DNA of 64,000 nucleotides from contig NZ_JANQAJ010000011.1 of the NCBI RefSeq assembly GCF_024707105.1, positions 693,488 through 757,487 of the forward strand, given 5' to 3'. Shown in pieces: positions 1 to 8,278 of the stretch. Below the pieces are notes generated by a model that was given only the letters and a program-made list of their open reading frames with translations, ran no database searches and was not told the DNA's origin. A program made the position numbers and the translations under genes. This DNA is from Devosia ginsengisoli. Its GTDB lineage: Bacteria; Pseudomonadota; Alphaproteobacteria; Rhizobiales; Devosiaceae. How positions within the stretch are numbered: the stretch's first letter is position 1; every line of letters begins with the position of its first letter.

Positions 1-442
1 CGGCCACCACAGTCATGGCCACGACCATGAGGCCGCCGCCGCCCAGGCCCTGCACGGTGCGGGCGAAGATGAGGAAATTCATCGAATTGGCAAAGGCCGA
101 GAGCCCTGCCCCGATGAGGAAAATGACGATGGCAGCCTGCAACACGATCTTGCGGCCGTAGAGGTCGCCGAGCTTGCCATAGATGGGGGCAACGACGGTG
201 GAGCTGAGCAGGTAGGCGATGACCACCCAGGTCAGGTGTTCGAGGCCGCCCAGTTCGCTGACGATGGTGGGCAGAGCGGTCGACACGATGGTCTGGCCGA
301 GCGAGGCCAGCAGCAGCGTCACAGCGACGGCGCCGATAATGAGGCCCACAGACTGAGCCTGCGGCTCTTCGCTGGCCGACTGCGACTGCGGCGCAGCGGC
401 GGCCGACTGCGGCGCAGCGGCGGATTGTGCAGGTTGAGACAT
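1..442 (-). CDS. MFS drug exporter, DHA2-like (partial, N-terminal 147 residues)
   Basis: N-terminal part of a major facilitator family proton-driven exporter of the inner membrane; the gene runs off the left edge. After a 30-residue Ala/Gln/Ser/Pro-rich cytosolic tail come TM1 with the family pattern QTIVSTALPTI, TM2, the loop GKLGDLYGRK (the MFS motif A after TM2) and a TM4-like segment ending RTVQGLGGGG. This pattern is typical of EmrB/QacA exporters. It is divergent from a MarR regulator, and the promoter read in the shared intergenic region has a perfect palindrome in its spacer. The exporter is therefore probably repressed by that MarR protein and induced by its own substrate. Substrate cannot be read from sequence. 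Confidence 0.85.
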   Translation of the reverse strand, partial: MSQPAQSAAAPQSAAAAPQSQSASEEPQAQSVGLIIGAVAVTLLLASLGQTIVSTALPTIVSELGGLEHLTWVVIAYLLSSTVVAPIYGKLGDLYGRKIVLQAAIVIFLIGAGLSAFANSMNFLIFARTVQGLGGGGLMVVAMTVVA

Positions 443-512
443 TGAATATCCTTTGGCGCAAGCTGGTGGCGCGGCAGAGTCGCGCCCACTTGCAGTATGA
501 ATTATTGCGGCA

Positions 513-563
513 TATATCTGCTTCCGGCAATTGCATGTCAATAGCACGTAATTGCCGGAAGCA
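513..563. promoter_or_regulatory. Divergent MFS/MarR control region: promoter with 14-bp palindromic operator
   Basis: On the minus strand a consensus -35 TTGACA (541-536) lies 17 bp from GATATA (518-513), pointing into the MFS gene. A perfect 14-bp inverted repeat (519-532 and 550-563, core CTTCCGGCAATT/AATTGCCGGAAG) has its left arm exactly in that spacer and its right arm upstream of the MarR ribosome site. Its size and position fit a MarR dimer operator; binding is inferred. Confidence 0.6.
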
Positions 564-584
564 TGCGAAATTGCGAGGACTGCC

Positions 585-1199
585 ATGCCCCATCAAGGTG
601 GCAAGACCGATATGAATGCCCTGCTGCGCAAGGCCGGCGTGGATGCGGAGACCGTGGAAGCGGTGATCAGCATTGACGCGCTGATGCAGAACTGGCGACG
701 GCGCGCCATGCGGCGCGAGCTGGGGCATCGCGCGCTGGTGGAACTCAAGGTGGGCATCGACCTGGCGCAGTTCGACGTGCTGGTGGCCATCGAGGCGCCG
801 GCGGCGCAGTTCGGCGACAGCGAGGGCGAAACCATGGTGGCAACCGTGGCCGAGCGGCTGGGGATCGATCCGTCGCGGGCCAGCCGCGTGGTGAGCGAAA
901 TGGTCGAGGCGGGCTATGCGCGGCGGGCGGTGAGCCAGGCGGATGCGCGGCGCACCATCATCGAGCTGACCGATACCGGCCGAGCCATCATCGAAGCGGT
1001 GCGCGCCTACAAATTCCTGATCCTGGGGGATTTCCTCAGCGAATGGGACAAGGCGGACGTGGCGGCCTTCGTGCCGCTGCTGCGCAAGTTCGGGCAATGG
1101 CCCGAGCATATGGAAGCCGGCGCCACCAAGTTCGCGGACGATATTGCGCTGCTGGCGCAGCAGATTGCGGCCAGCCGGAAACAGGCCGAGCCGGCCTGA
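585..1199 (+). CDS. MarR family transcriptional regulator
   Basis: Winged-helix repressor, about 204 residues. The DNA-binding part is visible as a helix-turn-helix with LGIDPSRASRVVSEMVEAGYARR followed by the wing (QADARRTIIELTDTGRAII), the classic MarR wing pattern. I chose ATG 585 because GAGGA at 575-579 is correctly spaced; an in-frame TTG at 552 would place the start inside the palindrome. It is divergent from the MFS exporter, the usual arrangement for a local repressor of efflux, and probably autoregulates through the same palindrome. The N-terminal extension of about 30 residues before the core is longer than in small MarR proteins. Confidence 0.85.
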   Translation: MPHQGGKTDMNALLRKAGVDAETVEAVISIDALMQNWRRRAMRRELGHRALVELKVGIDLAQFDVLVAIEAPAAQFGDSEGETMVATVAERLGIDPSRASRVVSEMVEAGYARRAVSQADARRTIIELTDTGRAIIEAVRAYKFLILGDFLSEWDKADVAAFVPLLRKFGQWPEHMEAGATKFADDIALLAQQIAASRKQAEPA

Positions 1200-1200
1200 G

Positions 1201-2007
1201 CTAGGGGAAAGACGCCGGGTCGAGGCCCTCGCGCCGGCAGAGTTCGGCCATGGCGCTATCGGGCGGCGGCAGGGGCATGTCTGCCCGGCCACGATTGGTG
1301 AGCTGGCTGCGCCAGAGGTGGATGGCCAATGTATCGGGCTTTATGGCCGCGTCGGTGCTGGAGCCCGGCTGCATGAGTGCGGGAATGCCTTCATAAGGGA
1401 TCGGATAGAGCGCGGAGCTGGGCAGGACATGGCCAGAGAGGCCGCGCTGGCGCACATAATGTGTCAGGGCCATGGGGCCGGTGGCGCCATATTGCATGTA
1501 TTCGGGCGGCACGTGCTGGCCGATCAGGCGGCGCGCCGCGACTTCGAGGCGGCGGAAGATCGGCAGATGTGGCTCGAACAGGGGCCGCGGGCCGGAGCCG
1601 AAAATGCCGAGCAGGTCATCGAGCAGAGGCGCATCGGCCGGGATGTGAAGGACCGCGCCATTGACAGAGCCGGGACGCTCGTAAGCCATGAGATAGTCGG
1701 GCGGACCGACGATCGGCTGGACGCAATAGACGTCGAGGTCGGCGTAAATGCCGCGCTGCTGGCGCAGGCCGGTCATGCGGAAGAGATCGGAGAACACACC
1801 TGGGGTTCCCCTGCCCTTGTAGAATATCAGCCGTTCGCGCGGCAGGATGTCGGCGGCATCGCAGGCCACCGCGCCGGCAGGCAGAGCCGGGATGGGGTCG
1901 TAGGAATAGACCTCGACGCGATGGCCCCGGCGGCTGAACGAAGCGATGGACAGCGCTTCGAGCCAGCTCATCGGCCCGTGCCAGAAGCTGAAGATGGTGG
2001 GGAGCAA
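1201..2007 (-). CDS. DXD-type glycosyltransferase (GT32-like)
   Basis: About 268 residues. The N-terminus IFSFWHGPMSWLEALSIASF followed by GHRVEVYSYD, the segment GVFSDLFR and the acidic motif DLD at residues 90-92 (context GIYADLDVYCVQP) are the features of sugar-binding DXD glycosyltransferases related to alpha-1,4-galactosyl/capsular transferases; the DXD binds the metal of the sugar nucleotide. No signal peptide or TM is seen, so it probably acts at the cytosolic face on a surface glycan. I chose a TTG start with GGAG 9 bp upstream, because the ATG at 2064 lies inside a palindromic repeat and would add repeat-encoded residues. Acceptor and sugar are unknown. Confidence 0.7.
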   Translation of the reverse strand: MLPTIFSFWHGPMSWLEALSIASFSRRGHRVEVYSYDPIPALPAGAVACDAADILPRERLIFYKGRGTPGVFSDLFRMTGLRQQRGIYADLDVYCVQPIVGPPDYLMAYERPGSVNGAVLHIPADAPLLDDLLGIFGSGPRPLFEPHLPIFRRLEVAARRLIGQHVPPEYMQYGATGPMALTHYVRQRGLSGHVLPSSALYPIPYEGIPALMQPGSSTDAAIKPDTLAIHLWRSQLTNRGRADMPLPPPDSAMAELCRREGLDPASFP

Positions 2008-2037
2008 GGTTTCTCTCTCCAGGCTTGGAGGGGACCC

Positions 2038-2070
2038 GGCCTCATGGTTCGACAAGCTCACCATGAGGCC
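2038..2070. repeat. Short palindromic repeat
   Basis: Perfect 11-bp arms (2038-2048 and 2060-2070, GGCCTCATGGT/ACCATGAGGCC) around the loop TCGACAAGCTC, between two convergent-tail minus-strand genes. Resembles REP-type intergenic hairpins that are frequent in alphaproteobacteria. Confidence 0.6.
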
Positions 2071-2077
2071 TCAGAGA

Positions 2078-4015
2078 TCAGATTTGCGGCTTGCGCTTGG
2101 GCTTGTGGTCCTTCTTGGCCTTGGCGCCGTCCTTGCCGGCCCATTTGGGCTTGCCCTTGTCCTTGTTGGGCGGGGCCTTGGCGGGCTTGGGCGGGCGGGG
2201 CTTGTCGTCGTGCGGCTTCGGCGGGCGTGGCGTTTCGGCGGCCGGATCCCAAGCGCCGGTGGCCGGCTCGGCAAAATCGTCAGGGCGCAGGCCGGCCGAG
2301 CCGTAGCGGGCCTTGCGGTCGGCGCGTTCGGGGCGTGGGGCATTGGGGTCGTAGCGCTCGATGGGACCGGGCGGACGGCGCTGGGATGGCGGCGGGCCGG
2401 AGCGGCGTTCGCCGGGACCATCGACGGCGGAAATGGTGACGCCGCGTTCGCCGGAGCCGTTCTTCTCGATGCTCCTGGCGAAGGCATCGGCCTTCTGGGC
2501 GGCGACTTCGAAGATGGATTCGGTGTCGAAAATGCGGATGGAGCCGATGGCAGTCTTGGTGACGCCGCCGGCCTTGCACAGCATGGGCAGCAGCCAGCGC
2601 GGCTCGGCCTTGTGCTTGCGGCCGACCGAAACCTTGAACCAGGTGCCGCCTTCGAAGCGCTCGCGGGTGCGCGGGTCCTTGTCGCCGGGCTTGTCGAAGA
2701 CCGGGGCGTCGGAGACGTCCTCGGGGGCTGGACGGGCGGCGAGTTGCTGGCGCAGATAGGCGGCGGCGATGGCTTCGGGCGTGTGGCGCGCCATGAGTTG
2801 GGCGATGAAGGCGGTTTCTTCCTCGGTGGCGGGCACGGTCAGCGCCTCGCTCGACAGGATGCTCTCGCGGTAGCGGGCCTCGATTTCCTCGGCGGAGGGG
2901 GGCTGCATCATCGAGACGTCGAGCCGGGCGGTCTTGAGGATGCGCTGGGCGACGTTGCGGCGATGCATCGGCGAGATAATGACGCAGGTGCCCTTGCGCC
3001 CTGCCCGACCGGTGCGGCCCGAGCGATGCAGCAGCGTATCGGGATTGGTCGGCAGGTCGGCATGGATGACGAGGTCGAGATTGGGCAGGTCGATGCCGCG
3101 GGCGGCAACGTCGGTGGCGACACAGATATGGGCGCGGCCATCGCGCATGGCCTGCAGCGCATTGGTGCGTTCGGCCTGGCTGAGTTCGCCGGAGAGGGTG
3201 ACGACGTCGAAACCACGATTATGCAGGCGGGCCGAGAGGTGCTTCACGCCCTCGCGGGTGGAGGCGAAGACGATGGTGTTGACCGCCTCGAAATAGAGCA
3301 GCGTGTTGATGATGGCGTTTTCGCGCTCGGCCGCGGGCACCAGCATCAGCTTGTAGTCGATATCGGCGTGCTGTTCGGTGGCGCTTGAGGCGGCGACGCG
3401 CAGGGCATCGCGCTGGAAGGTCTTGGCCAGTTGGGCGATGGGCTTGGGCACGGTGGCCGAGAACAGCAAGGTGCGGCGGTCTTCGGGGGCGGCGTCGAGG
3501 ATGAATTCGAGGTCTTCGCGAAAGCCGAGATCGAGCATTTCGTCGGCTTCGTCGAGCACGACAGCGCGCAGGGCCGACATGTCGAGGGCGCCGCGGGTGA
3601 TGTGATCGCGCAGGCGGCCAGGCGTGCCGACAACGATATGGGCGCCCCGTTCGAGGGCGCGGCGCTCGGCGCGGGCATCCATGCCGCCGACGCAGGATGC
3701 GGTGCGGGCGCCGGCTTCGGCATAGAGCCAATCGAGTTCGCGCTGGACCTGGAGGGCCAGTTCGCGCGTGGGCGCGATAACGAGGGCCAGGGGCGCGCCG
3801 ATTTCGGTGAAGCGCTCGGCGTCTTCAAGCAAAGTCGGCGCGATGGCCATGCCGAAGGCAACGGTCTTGCCGGAGCCGGTCTGGGCGGAGACGAGCAGGT
3901 CGCGGCCAGCGGTTTCGTCTTCGATGATGGCAGCTTGTACCGGCGTCAGGGTTTCGTAGCCCTTGGCGGCGAGCGCGCGGGCGAGCGGGGGGAGGATGGT
4001 TTCAGGCAGGGACAT
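2078..4015 (-). CDS. DEAD-box ATP-dependent RNA helicase with DbpA-type RNA-binding domain
   Basis: About 645 residues. Helicase core in order: Q motif (GYETLTPVQ, residues 19-27), Walker A AQTGSGKT (44-51), PTRELA, GTPGR, DEAD in VLDEADEMLD, SAT, then the RecA2 motifs ARGIDLPN and HRSGRTGRAG. A DbpA-like RNA-binding domain follows (starts around TWFKVSVGRKHKAEP). The tail is low-complexity, rich in Lys/Pro/Arg/Asp. This architecture belongs to the DeaD/CsdA/DbpA group, which remodels rRNA during ribosome assembly and helps RNA turnover in the cold. ATG 4015 (MSLPETIL) fits the family N-terminus better than the ATG at 4045, though neither has a strong ribosome site. Confidence 0.88.
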   Translation of the reverse strand: MSLPETILPPLARALAAKGYETLTPVQAAIIEDETAGRDLLVSAQTGSGKTVAFGMAIAPTLLEDAERFTEIGAPLALVIAPTRELALQVQRELDWLYAEAGARTASCVGGMDARAERRALERGAHIVVGTPGRLRDHITRGALDMSALRAVVLDEADEMLDLGFREDLEFILDAAPEDRRTLLFSATVPKPIAQLAKTFQRDALRVAASSATEQHADIDYKLMLVPAAERENAIINTLLYFEAVNTIVFASTREGVKHLSARLHNRGFDVVTLSGELSQAERTNALQAMRDGRAHICVATDVAARGIDLPNLDLVIHADLPTNPDTLLHRSGRTGRAGRKGTCVIISPMHRRNVAQRILKTARLDVSMMQPPSAEEIEARYRESILSSEALTVPATEEETAFIAQLMARHTPEAIAAAYLRQQLAARPAPEDVSDAPVFDKPGDKDPRTRERFEGGTWFKVSVGRKHKAEPRWLLPMLCKAGGVTKTAIGSIRIFDTESIFEVAAQKADAFARSIEKNGSGERGVTISAVDGPGERRSGPPPSQRRPPGPIERYDPNAPRPERADRKARYGSAGLRPDDFAEPATGAWDPAAETPRPPKPHDDKPRPPKPAKAPPNKDKGKPKWAGKDGAKAKKDHKPKRKPQI

Positions 4016-4113
4016 TTTTGGCTTTCTTGGACGCCGACCAATCATTTGGCGTCATTGCCGCACCGAGAAAATTCCTCGGCCTTCGCGGTTGGATGGGTAT
4101 AGCACAATCAAAG

Positions 4114-4139
4114 CAAAAAGGCCGCCCGGCGGGCGGCCT
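4114..4139 (-). terminator. Rho-independent terminator after ndk/tautomerase
   Basis: Read on the minus strand: a 9-bp perfect GC stem (4139-4131 with 4127-4119, loop of 3) followed at once by five T. It closes the ndk-tautomerase transcript and separates it from the helicase gene downstream. Confidence 0.8.
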
Positions 4140-4161
4140 GGTATTTCGATCCGGGGGCCGG

Positions 4162-4368
4162 TCAGGCCTTGGGCTGCTTGCGCAGCTCGGCGACGGACTT
4201 GCCGCCAAGACCCCAGTTCTCGAGCGGGACTTCATCGATCACGACGAACGTCTTTTCCGGGTTCTTGCCCAGAACACGCACGAGCACGTCCGTAATCCCG
4301 GCAATCACGTCGGCCTTCTGTTCGGCAGTGACGTTGTCTTCAAGAATACGAACGTTGACGTAGGGCAT
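4162..4368 (-). CDS. 4-oxalocrotonate tautomerase family protein
   Basis: 68 residues, the size of one 4-OT subunit. The second codon is proline (MPYVNVRI), which becomes the catalytic N-terminal Pro after Met removal; the rest, with EQKADVIAGITDVL and VVIDEVPLENWGLGG, follows the 4-OT beta-alpha-beta fold. Such proteins interconvert 2-hydroxymuconate-type enols and keto acids as hexamers in the cytosol. No aromatic degradation genes lie nearby, so the true substrate is unknown. Its ATG overlaps the ndk stop (TGATG), so the two are translationally coupled. Confidence 0.85.
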   Translation of the reverse strand: MPYVNVRILEDNVTAEQKADVIAGITDVLVRVLGKNPEKTFVVIDEVPLENWGLGGKSVAELRKQPKA

Positions 4369-4790
4369 CAGCCCACCAGTTCGTCGTCGTTGAAGAAGAA
4401 CTTGATTTCGGTGGCGGCGGTTTCCGGAGCGTCGGAACCGTGGACCGAGTTTTCGCCGATGGACAGGGCGAATTCCTTGCGGATGGTGCCGGGGGCAGCA
4501 TTTTCAGGGTTGGTGGCGCCCATGACTTCGCGGTTCTTGAGGATGGCGCCTTCGCCTTCCAGCACCTGCACGACGACAGGCGAAGCGATCATCTGCTCGA
4601 CCAGTTCACCGAAGAAGGGGCGTTCCTTATGGACCGCGTAGAAGCCTTCGGCCTGGGCGCGGGTCATGTGGATCTTCTTCAGCGCGATCGGGCGGAGACC
4701 GGCTTCCTCGAACTTGGCGATGATCTTGCCGATGAGGTTGCGACGGACGGCATCGGGCTTGATGATGGAGAAGGTGCGTTCGAGCGCCAT
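4368..4790 (-). CDS. ndk: Nucleoside diphosphate kinase
   Basis: 140 residues, full length for bacterial NDK. Transfers the gamma phosphate of ATP to NDPs through a phosphohistidine, keeping the NTP and dNTP pools balanced. The N-terminus [21 protein letters not shown] is diagnostic, and the active-site His117 sits in [11 protein letters not shown] good promoter lies 40 bp upstream (TTGCGC-N17-TACAAG). First gene of a two-gene unit with the tautomerase, divergent from the beta-lactamase gene. Confidence 0.97.
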   Translation of the reverse strand: MALERTFSIIKPDAVRRNLIGKIIAKFEEAGLRPIALKKIHMTRAQAEGFYAVHKERPFFGELVEQMIASPVVVQVLEGEGAILKNREVMGATNPENAAPGTIRKEFALSIGENSVHGSDAPETAATEIKFFFNDDELVG

Positions 4791-4830
4791 GAGGGTCGAT
4801 CCTTGAATGGGTCTGTTGGAAAGGTGGCGC

Positions 4831-4859
4831 CTTGTAACGGGAGAGTTTGACGGGCGCAA
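4831..4859 (-). promoter_or_regulatory. Putative sigma-70 promoter of ndk
   Basis: Minus strand TTGCGC (4859-4854), 17-bp spacer, TACAAG (4836-4831), about 40 bp before the ndk start. Both boxes match alphaproteobacterial housekeeping promoters at most positions. Confidence 0.5.
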
Positions 4860-4964
4860 GACGGGCCGTGTGCGGCACATTCCCGGCGCCCGCCATCCAG
4901 GCTCCACATTTTCGACATGCCGGTTGCGTTAGTCGCGGCAAAGCGTTCCCGGAAGCCCAGCGTC

Positions 4965-5765
4965 ATGTTCCTCCGCCTGCGTCACCTCCTGCCCGTTATT
5001 GCCCTTGGCCTCGCCGCCAGCCATGCCACCGCGGCCGAGCCCGTCAGTTGCACCGTTATCCTCGATGGGCATAGCGGGGCTGTGCTGGTGCGGGAGGGCA
5101 TATGCGACCAGCGTTTCGCGCCATTTTCGACCTTCAAGCTGCCGCTGGCGGTGATCGGCTATGAGGCGGGCATTCTCATCGATGGCGAAACGCCGCGCTG
5201 GGAATGGCATGCCGGACTGACAGCGCCGGAGCGCGACCACAAGCCGGTGGACCCGACCGTGTGGGAGCGGGACTCCGTGCTCTGGTATTCGCGTGAGATC
5301 ACCCGGCTGCTGGGGAGCGAGGCGTTCGGGCGGTATGTGGCCGAGCTCGGCTATGGCAATGGGGACGTGTCGGGCGCGCCGGGCAAGAATAACGGGCTGA
5401 CGCATGGCTGGCTCGGCGCGTCGCTGAGCACCTCACCGGACGAGCAGGTCGCCTTTATACGCCGGCTGCTACAGGGTGGGTTGTCGTTCAATACGAATGC
5501 GCAGGCCTGGGCGGCGGCGATCCTGCCCGATTTCGCGGCCGGAGACTGGTCGGTCAGTGGCAAGACCGGCAGCGGCTGGGTGTCGGATGACCAGGGGCTT
5601 TACTACCGCGACCGGCCGCTGGGCTGGTTCGTCGGCTGGGCGCAGCGGGATGGGAATGTCGTGGTGTTCGCGCGGCTGCGAGTTGACGGGGAGCGGTCGG
5701 CCGACAATCTCGGGCCGGTGGTGCGCGAGGGATTTCTGGCGGACCTGCCCGGACTGCTGCCCTGA
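4965..5765 (+). CDS. Class D (OXA-type) serine beta-lactamase
   Basis: 266 residues with a signal peptide (hydrophobic core [11 protein letters not shown], likely cut after ATA). All class D motifs are present and in order: STFK at 55-58 with nucleophile Ser55 and the Lys that is normally carboxylated, SVL at 104-106, YGN at 130-132, and KTG at 200-202. It should hydrolyse penicillins in the periplasm; spectrum cannot be predicted. GGAAG 9 bp upstream supports ATG 4965. Divergent from ndk, with no regulator or mobile element beside it, so it looks like a resident chromosomal gene. Confidence 0.88.
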   Translation: MFLRLRHLLPVIALGLAASHATAAEPVSCTVILDGHSGAVLVREGICDQRFAPFSTFKLPLAVIGYEAGILIDGETPRWEWHAGLTAPERDHKPVDPTVWERDSVLWYSREITRLLGSEAFGRYVAELGYGNGDVSGAPGKNNGLTHGWLGASLSTSPDEQVAFIRRLLQGGLSFNTNAQAWAAAILPDFAAGDWSVSGKTGSGWVSDDQGLYYRDRPLGWFVGWAQRDGNVVVFARLRVDGERSADNLGPVVREGFLADLPGLLP

Positions 5766-5909
5766 TCCGCGGGCAGCGGCCATGCGGCAAAGCCGGTTGC
5801 CATAAGGGTCGCTTAACTCTATCCAACGCCAAACACTTTGTCGCAGGCCGGTTGCCACGGTTTCGTCCGTTGCGTGCCGCAGCCTGCCCTCTCCTCAGAT
5901 TGCCTGACC

Positions 5910-7772
5910 ATGCTCACTATCAACAACCTCACCTATCGCATCCAGGGCCGGGAACTGTTCGAAGACGCCTCGGTGGTGTTGCCGACGGGGTCCAAGACCG
6001 GATTTGTCGGCAAGAACGGCACGGGCAAGACCACGCTGTTCCACCTGATCCAGGGCCATATCGGCGCGGATTCGGGGTCGATCGAGCTCAACAGGAAGGC
6101 GCGGATCGGGGCGGTGGCGCAGGAAGCGCCAGCCGGCAATGAAAGCGTGCTCGACGTGGTGCTGGCCGCCGACAAGGAGCGCACGGCGCTGATGGCGGAG
6201 GCCGAGACGGCGACGGACCCGGACCGGATCAGCGAAATCTATATCCGCCTGGCCGATATCGACGCCCATTCGGCCGAGGCGCGCGCTTCGGCCATTCTCA
6301 AAGGACTGGGCTTCGAGCAGGACCGGCAGAATGCGCCAACGCATGAACTGTCGGGCGGCTGGCGCATGCGCGTATCGCTGGCCGGCGTGCTGTTCAGCCA
6401 GCCCGACCTGCTGCTGCTGGACGAGCCGACCAACTATCTCGACCTCGAAGGCACGCTGTGGCTGGAAAAGTACCTGGCCACCTATCCCTATACGGTCTTC
6501 ATGATCAGCCATGATCGCGACCTGCTCAACAAGTCGGTCAGTTCGATCATCCATCTCGAGCATCGCAAGCTGACCTTCTACAAGGGCAATTACGACACGT
6601 TCGAGAATACTCGGCGGCTGCAGATGGAGCTCAACAACAAGAGCCGCGAGAAATCTCTGGACCAGATTGCGCATCTGCAGAAATTCGTCGACCGCTTCAA
6701 GGCCAAGGCGACCAAGGCCAAGCAGGCCCAGTCGCGCATGAAGATGATCGAGAAGCTGAAACCACCGGCGGCGATGTTCGATGAATATGCGGCGCCGTTC
6801 AAATTCCAGCAGCCGGAACACGAGCCCCCTACCCCGATGATCACGCTGGATGGCGTGGCCGCCGGCTATGGCGACAAGACCATATTGCGCAACATCACCA
6901 CGCGCATCGACCCCGATGACCGCATCGCGCTGATCGGCGTCAACGGCAACGGTAAGTCGACCTTCGCCAAGCTCCTGGCTGGCGATATCGCGCCGATGGC
7001 CGGGCGGCTCAACAAGGGCAAGAAGCTGGAAATCGCGCATTTCGCCCAGCACCAGATGGACAAGTTGCAGCCGGAATGGACGCCGCTGGAGCATATGGTC
7101 GACCTGATGCCCAAGGACAATGAGGCAAGGCGCCGGAGCCGGCTCAACCAGATGGGGCTGACCACCAGCCGCATGGACACCAAGGCCAAGAACCTCAGTG
7201 GTGGCGAGCGTGCGCGCCTGCTGATGGGCATCATCACCTTCAACGGGCCGGGGATGATGATCCTCGATGAGCCGACCAACCATCTCGACATCGACAGCCG
7301 CGATGCGCTGGTGCATGCGCTCAACGATTATGAGGGCGCCGTGCTGATCATCAGCCACGACCGCCACCTGATCGAAGCGACCTGCGATACGCTGTGGATT
7401 GCCGAGGGCGGCACGATCAGCGAGCTGGACGAGGATCTCGACACCTACCAGCGCAACATCACCTCGACCAAGGAGCCCAGGAATGGCGGCAAGGGCGAGC
7501 GCAAGCTGAGCAAGCAGGAAGCGGCGGCGCGGCGTGCCGAGATCGCGCCGCTCAAGAATTCCGTTAAGGATGCGGAAACCAAGATTGCCCGTTTGAAGGT
7601 GGAAATCGCCAAAATCGATGCCCAGCTCGAGGACCCCAAGGTCTACAACGGCGCTCCCGACCGGGTGATCGCCCTGGGCAAGGACAAGGCCCGGTTTGCG
7701 GCCGACCTCGAGACCACCGAAGAACAATGGCTGGTGCTGAGCGCCGAGCTGGAGGACGCAGAGCGCGCATGA
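5910..7772 (+). CDS. ABC-F family ATP-binding protein (YheS/Uup-like)
   Basis: 620 residues with two ATPase domains and no membrane part. Domain 1: Walker A GKNGTGKT (34-41), signature LSGGWRMR, Walker B LLLLDEPTNYLD. Domain 2: GVNGNGKS, signature LSGGERAR, LDEPTNHLD. The linker between domains is basic and helical (residues about 230-310), and the C-terminus is a charged coiled coil after KLSKQEAAARRAE. ABC-F proteins of this type bind the ribosomal E site and act on stalled or special translation events. The stop overlaps the next gene's ATG. No resistance role can be inferred. Confidence 0.9.
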   Translation: MLTINNLTYRIQGRELFEDASVVLPTGSKTGFVGKNGTGKTTLFHLIQGHIGADSGSIELNRKARIGAVAQEAPAGNESVLDVVLAADKERTALMAEAETATDPDRISEIYIRLADIDAHSAEARASAILKGLGFEQDRQNAPTHELSGGWRMRVSLAGVLFSQPDLLLLDEPTNYLDLEGTLWLEKYLATYPYTVFMISHDRDLLNKSVSSIIHLEHRKLTFYKGNYDTFENTRRLQMELNNKSREKSLDQIAHLQKFVDRFKAKATKAKQAQSRMKMIEKLKPPAAMFDEYAAPFKFQQPEHEPPTPMITLDGVAAGYGDKTILRNITTRIDPDDRIALIGVNGNGKSTFAKLLAGDIAPMAGRLNKGKKLEIAHFAQHQMDKLQPEWTPLEHMVDLMPKDNEARRRSRLNQMGLTTSRMDTKAKNLSGGERARLLMGIITFNGPGMMILDEPTNHLDIDSRDALVHALNDYEGAVLIISHDRHLIEATCDTLWIAEGGTISELDEDLDTYQRNITSTKEPRNGGKGERKLSKQEAAARRAEIAPLKNSVKDAETKIARLKVEIAKIDAQLEDPKVYNGAPDRVIALGKDKARFAADLETTEEQWLVLSAELEDAERA

Positions 7773-8200
7773 GCAAGCTCGCCGCCAAGGACGTGATCTT
7801 TACCCTGGGGATGCGCCCGCATCCCGAAGGGGGCTGGTATGCACGCACGTTCGAGGATGGCGACAAGGCCAGTGGCCGGGCGCGTTCGACCGCGATCTAT
7901 TATCTTCTGGAGGCCGGCGACGCTTCGCACTGGCACCGTATCGACGCCGTGGAAGTGTGGCACTTCTATGCCGGTTCGCCCCTGAAACTGCGGATTTCCG
8001 ACGGCGAGAGCGTCGATGAACATATATTGGGGCCAGACCTCGATGCCGGGCAACGGCCGCAGGTCGTGGTGCCGACAGCAACCTGGCAATCGGCCGTCAG
8101 CACGGGGGCGTGGACGCTGGTGGGCTGCACCGTGGCGCCGGGCTTCGAGTTCTCGGGTTTCGAGCTGGCCGACAAGGACTGGGCGCCCGGAAAGCACTAA
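7769..8200 (+). CDS. Cupin_5 (DUF985) domain protein
   Basis: 143 residues. The HPEGGWYARTF start, the segment STAIYYLL followed by SHWHRIDAVEVWHFYAGSPL, and the C-terminal GCTVAPGFEFSGFEL are the DUF985/cupin_5 pattern: a double-stranded beta-helix with a metal-type HxH and Glu set. Biochemical function of the family is not established. Translationally coupled to the ABC-F gene by an ATGA overlap, so the two share a transcript. Confidence 0.85.
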   Translation: MSKLAAKDVIFTLGMRPHPEGGWYARTFEDGDKASGRARSTAIYYLLEAGDASHWHRIDAVEVWHFYAGSPLKLRISDGESVDEHILGPDLDAGQRPQVVVPTATWQSAVSTGAWTLVGCTVAPGFEFSGFELADKDWAPGKH

Positions 8201-8278
8201 CCTTGCCGCCGGCTGCCCGTTGACAGTGACACTCGGTTGCCATTTGCTGGCAGCTCAAGACGCCATCGAAAGTGCATC

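Noticed and set aside
2008-2064. ATG 2064 as start of the glycosyltransferase
   Set aside because: The extra N-terminal residues are encoded by a palindromic repeat; TTG 2007 has a ribosome site.
5895-7727. 610-residue open frame opposite the ABC-F gene
   Set aside because: Exact antisense of a clear two-domain ATPase; no motifs, composition typical of antisense in GC-rich DNA.
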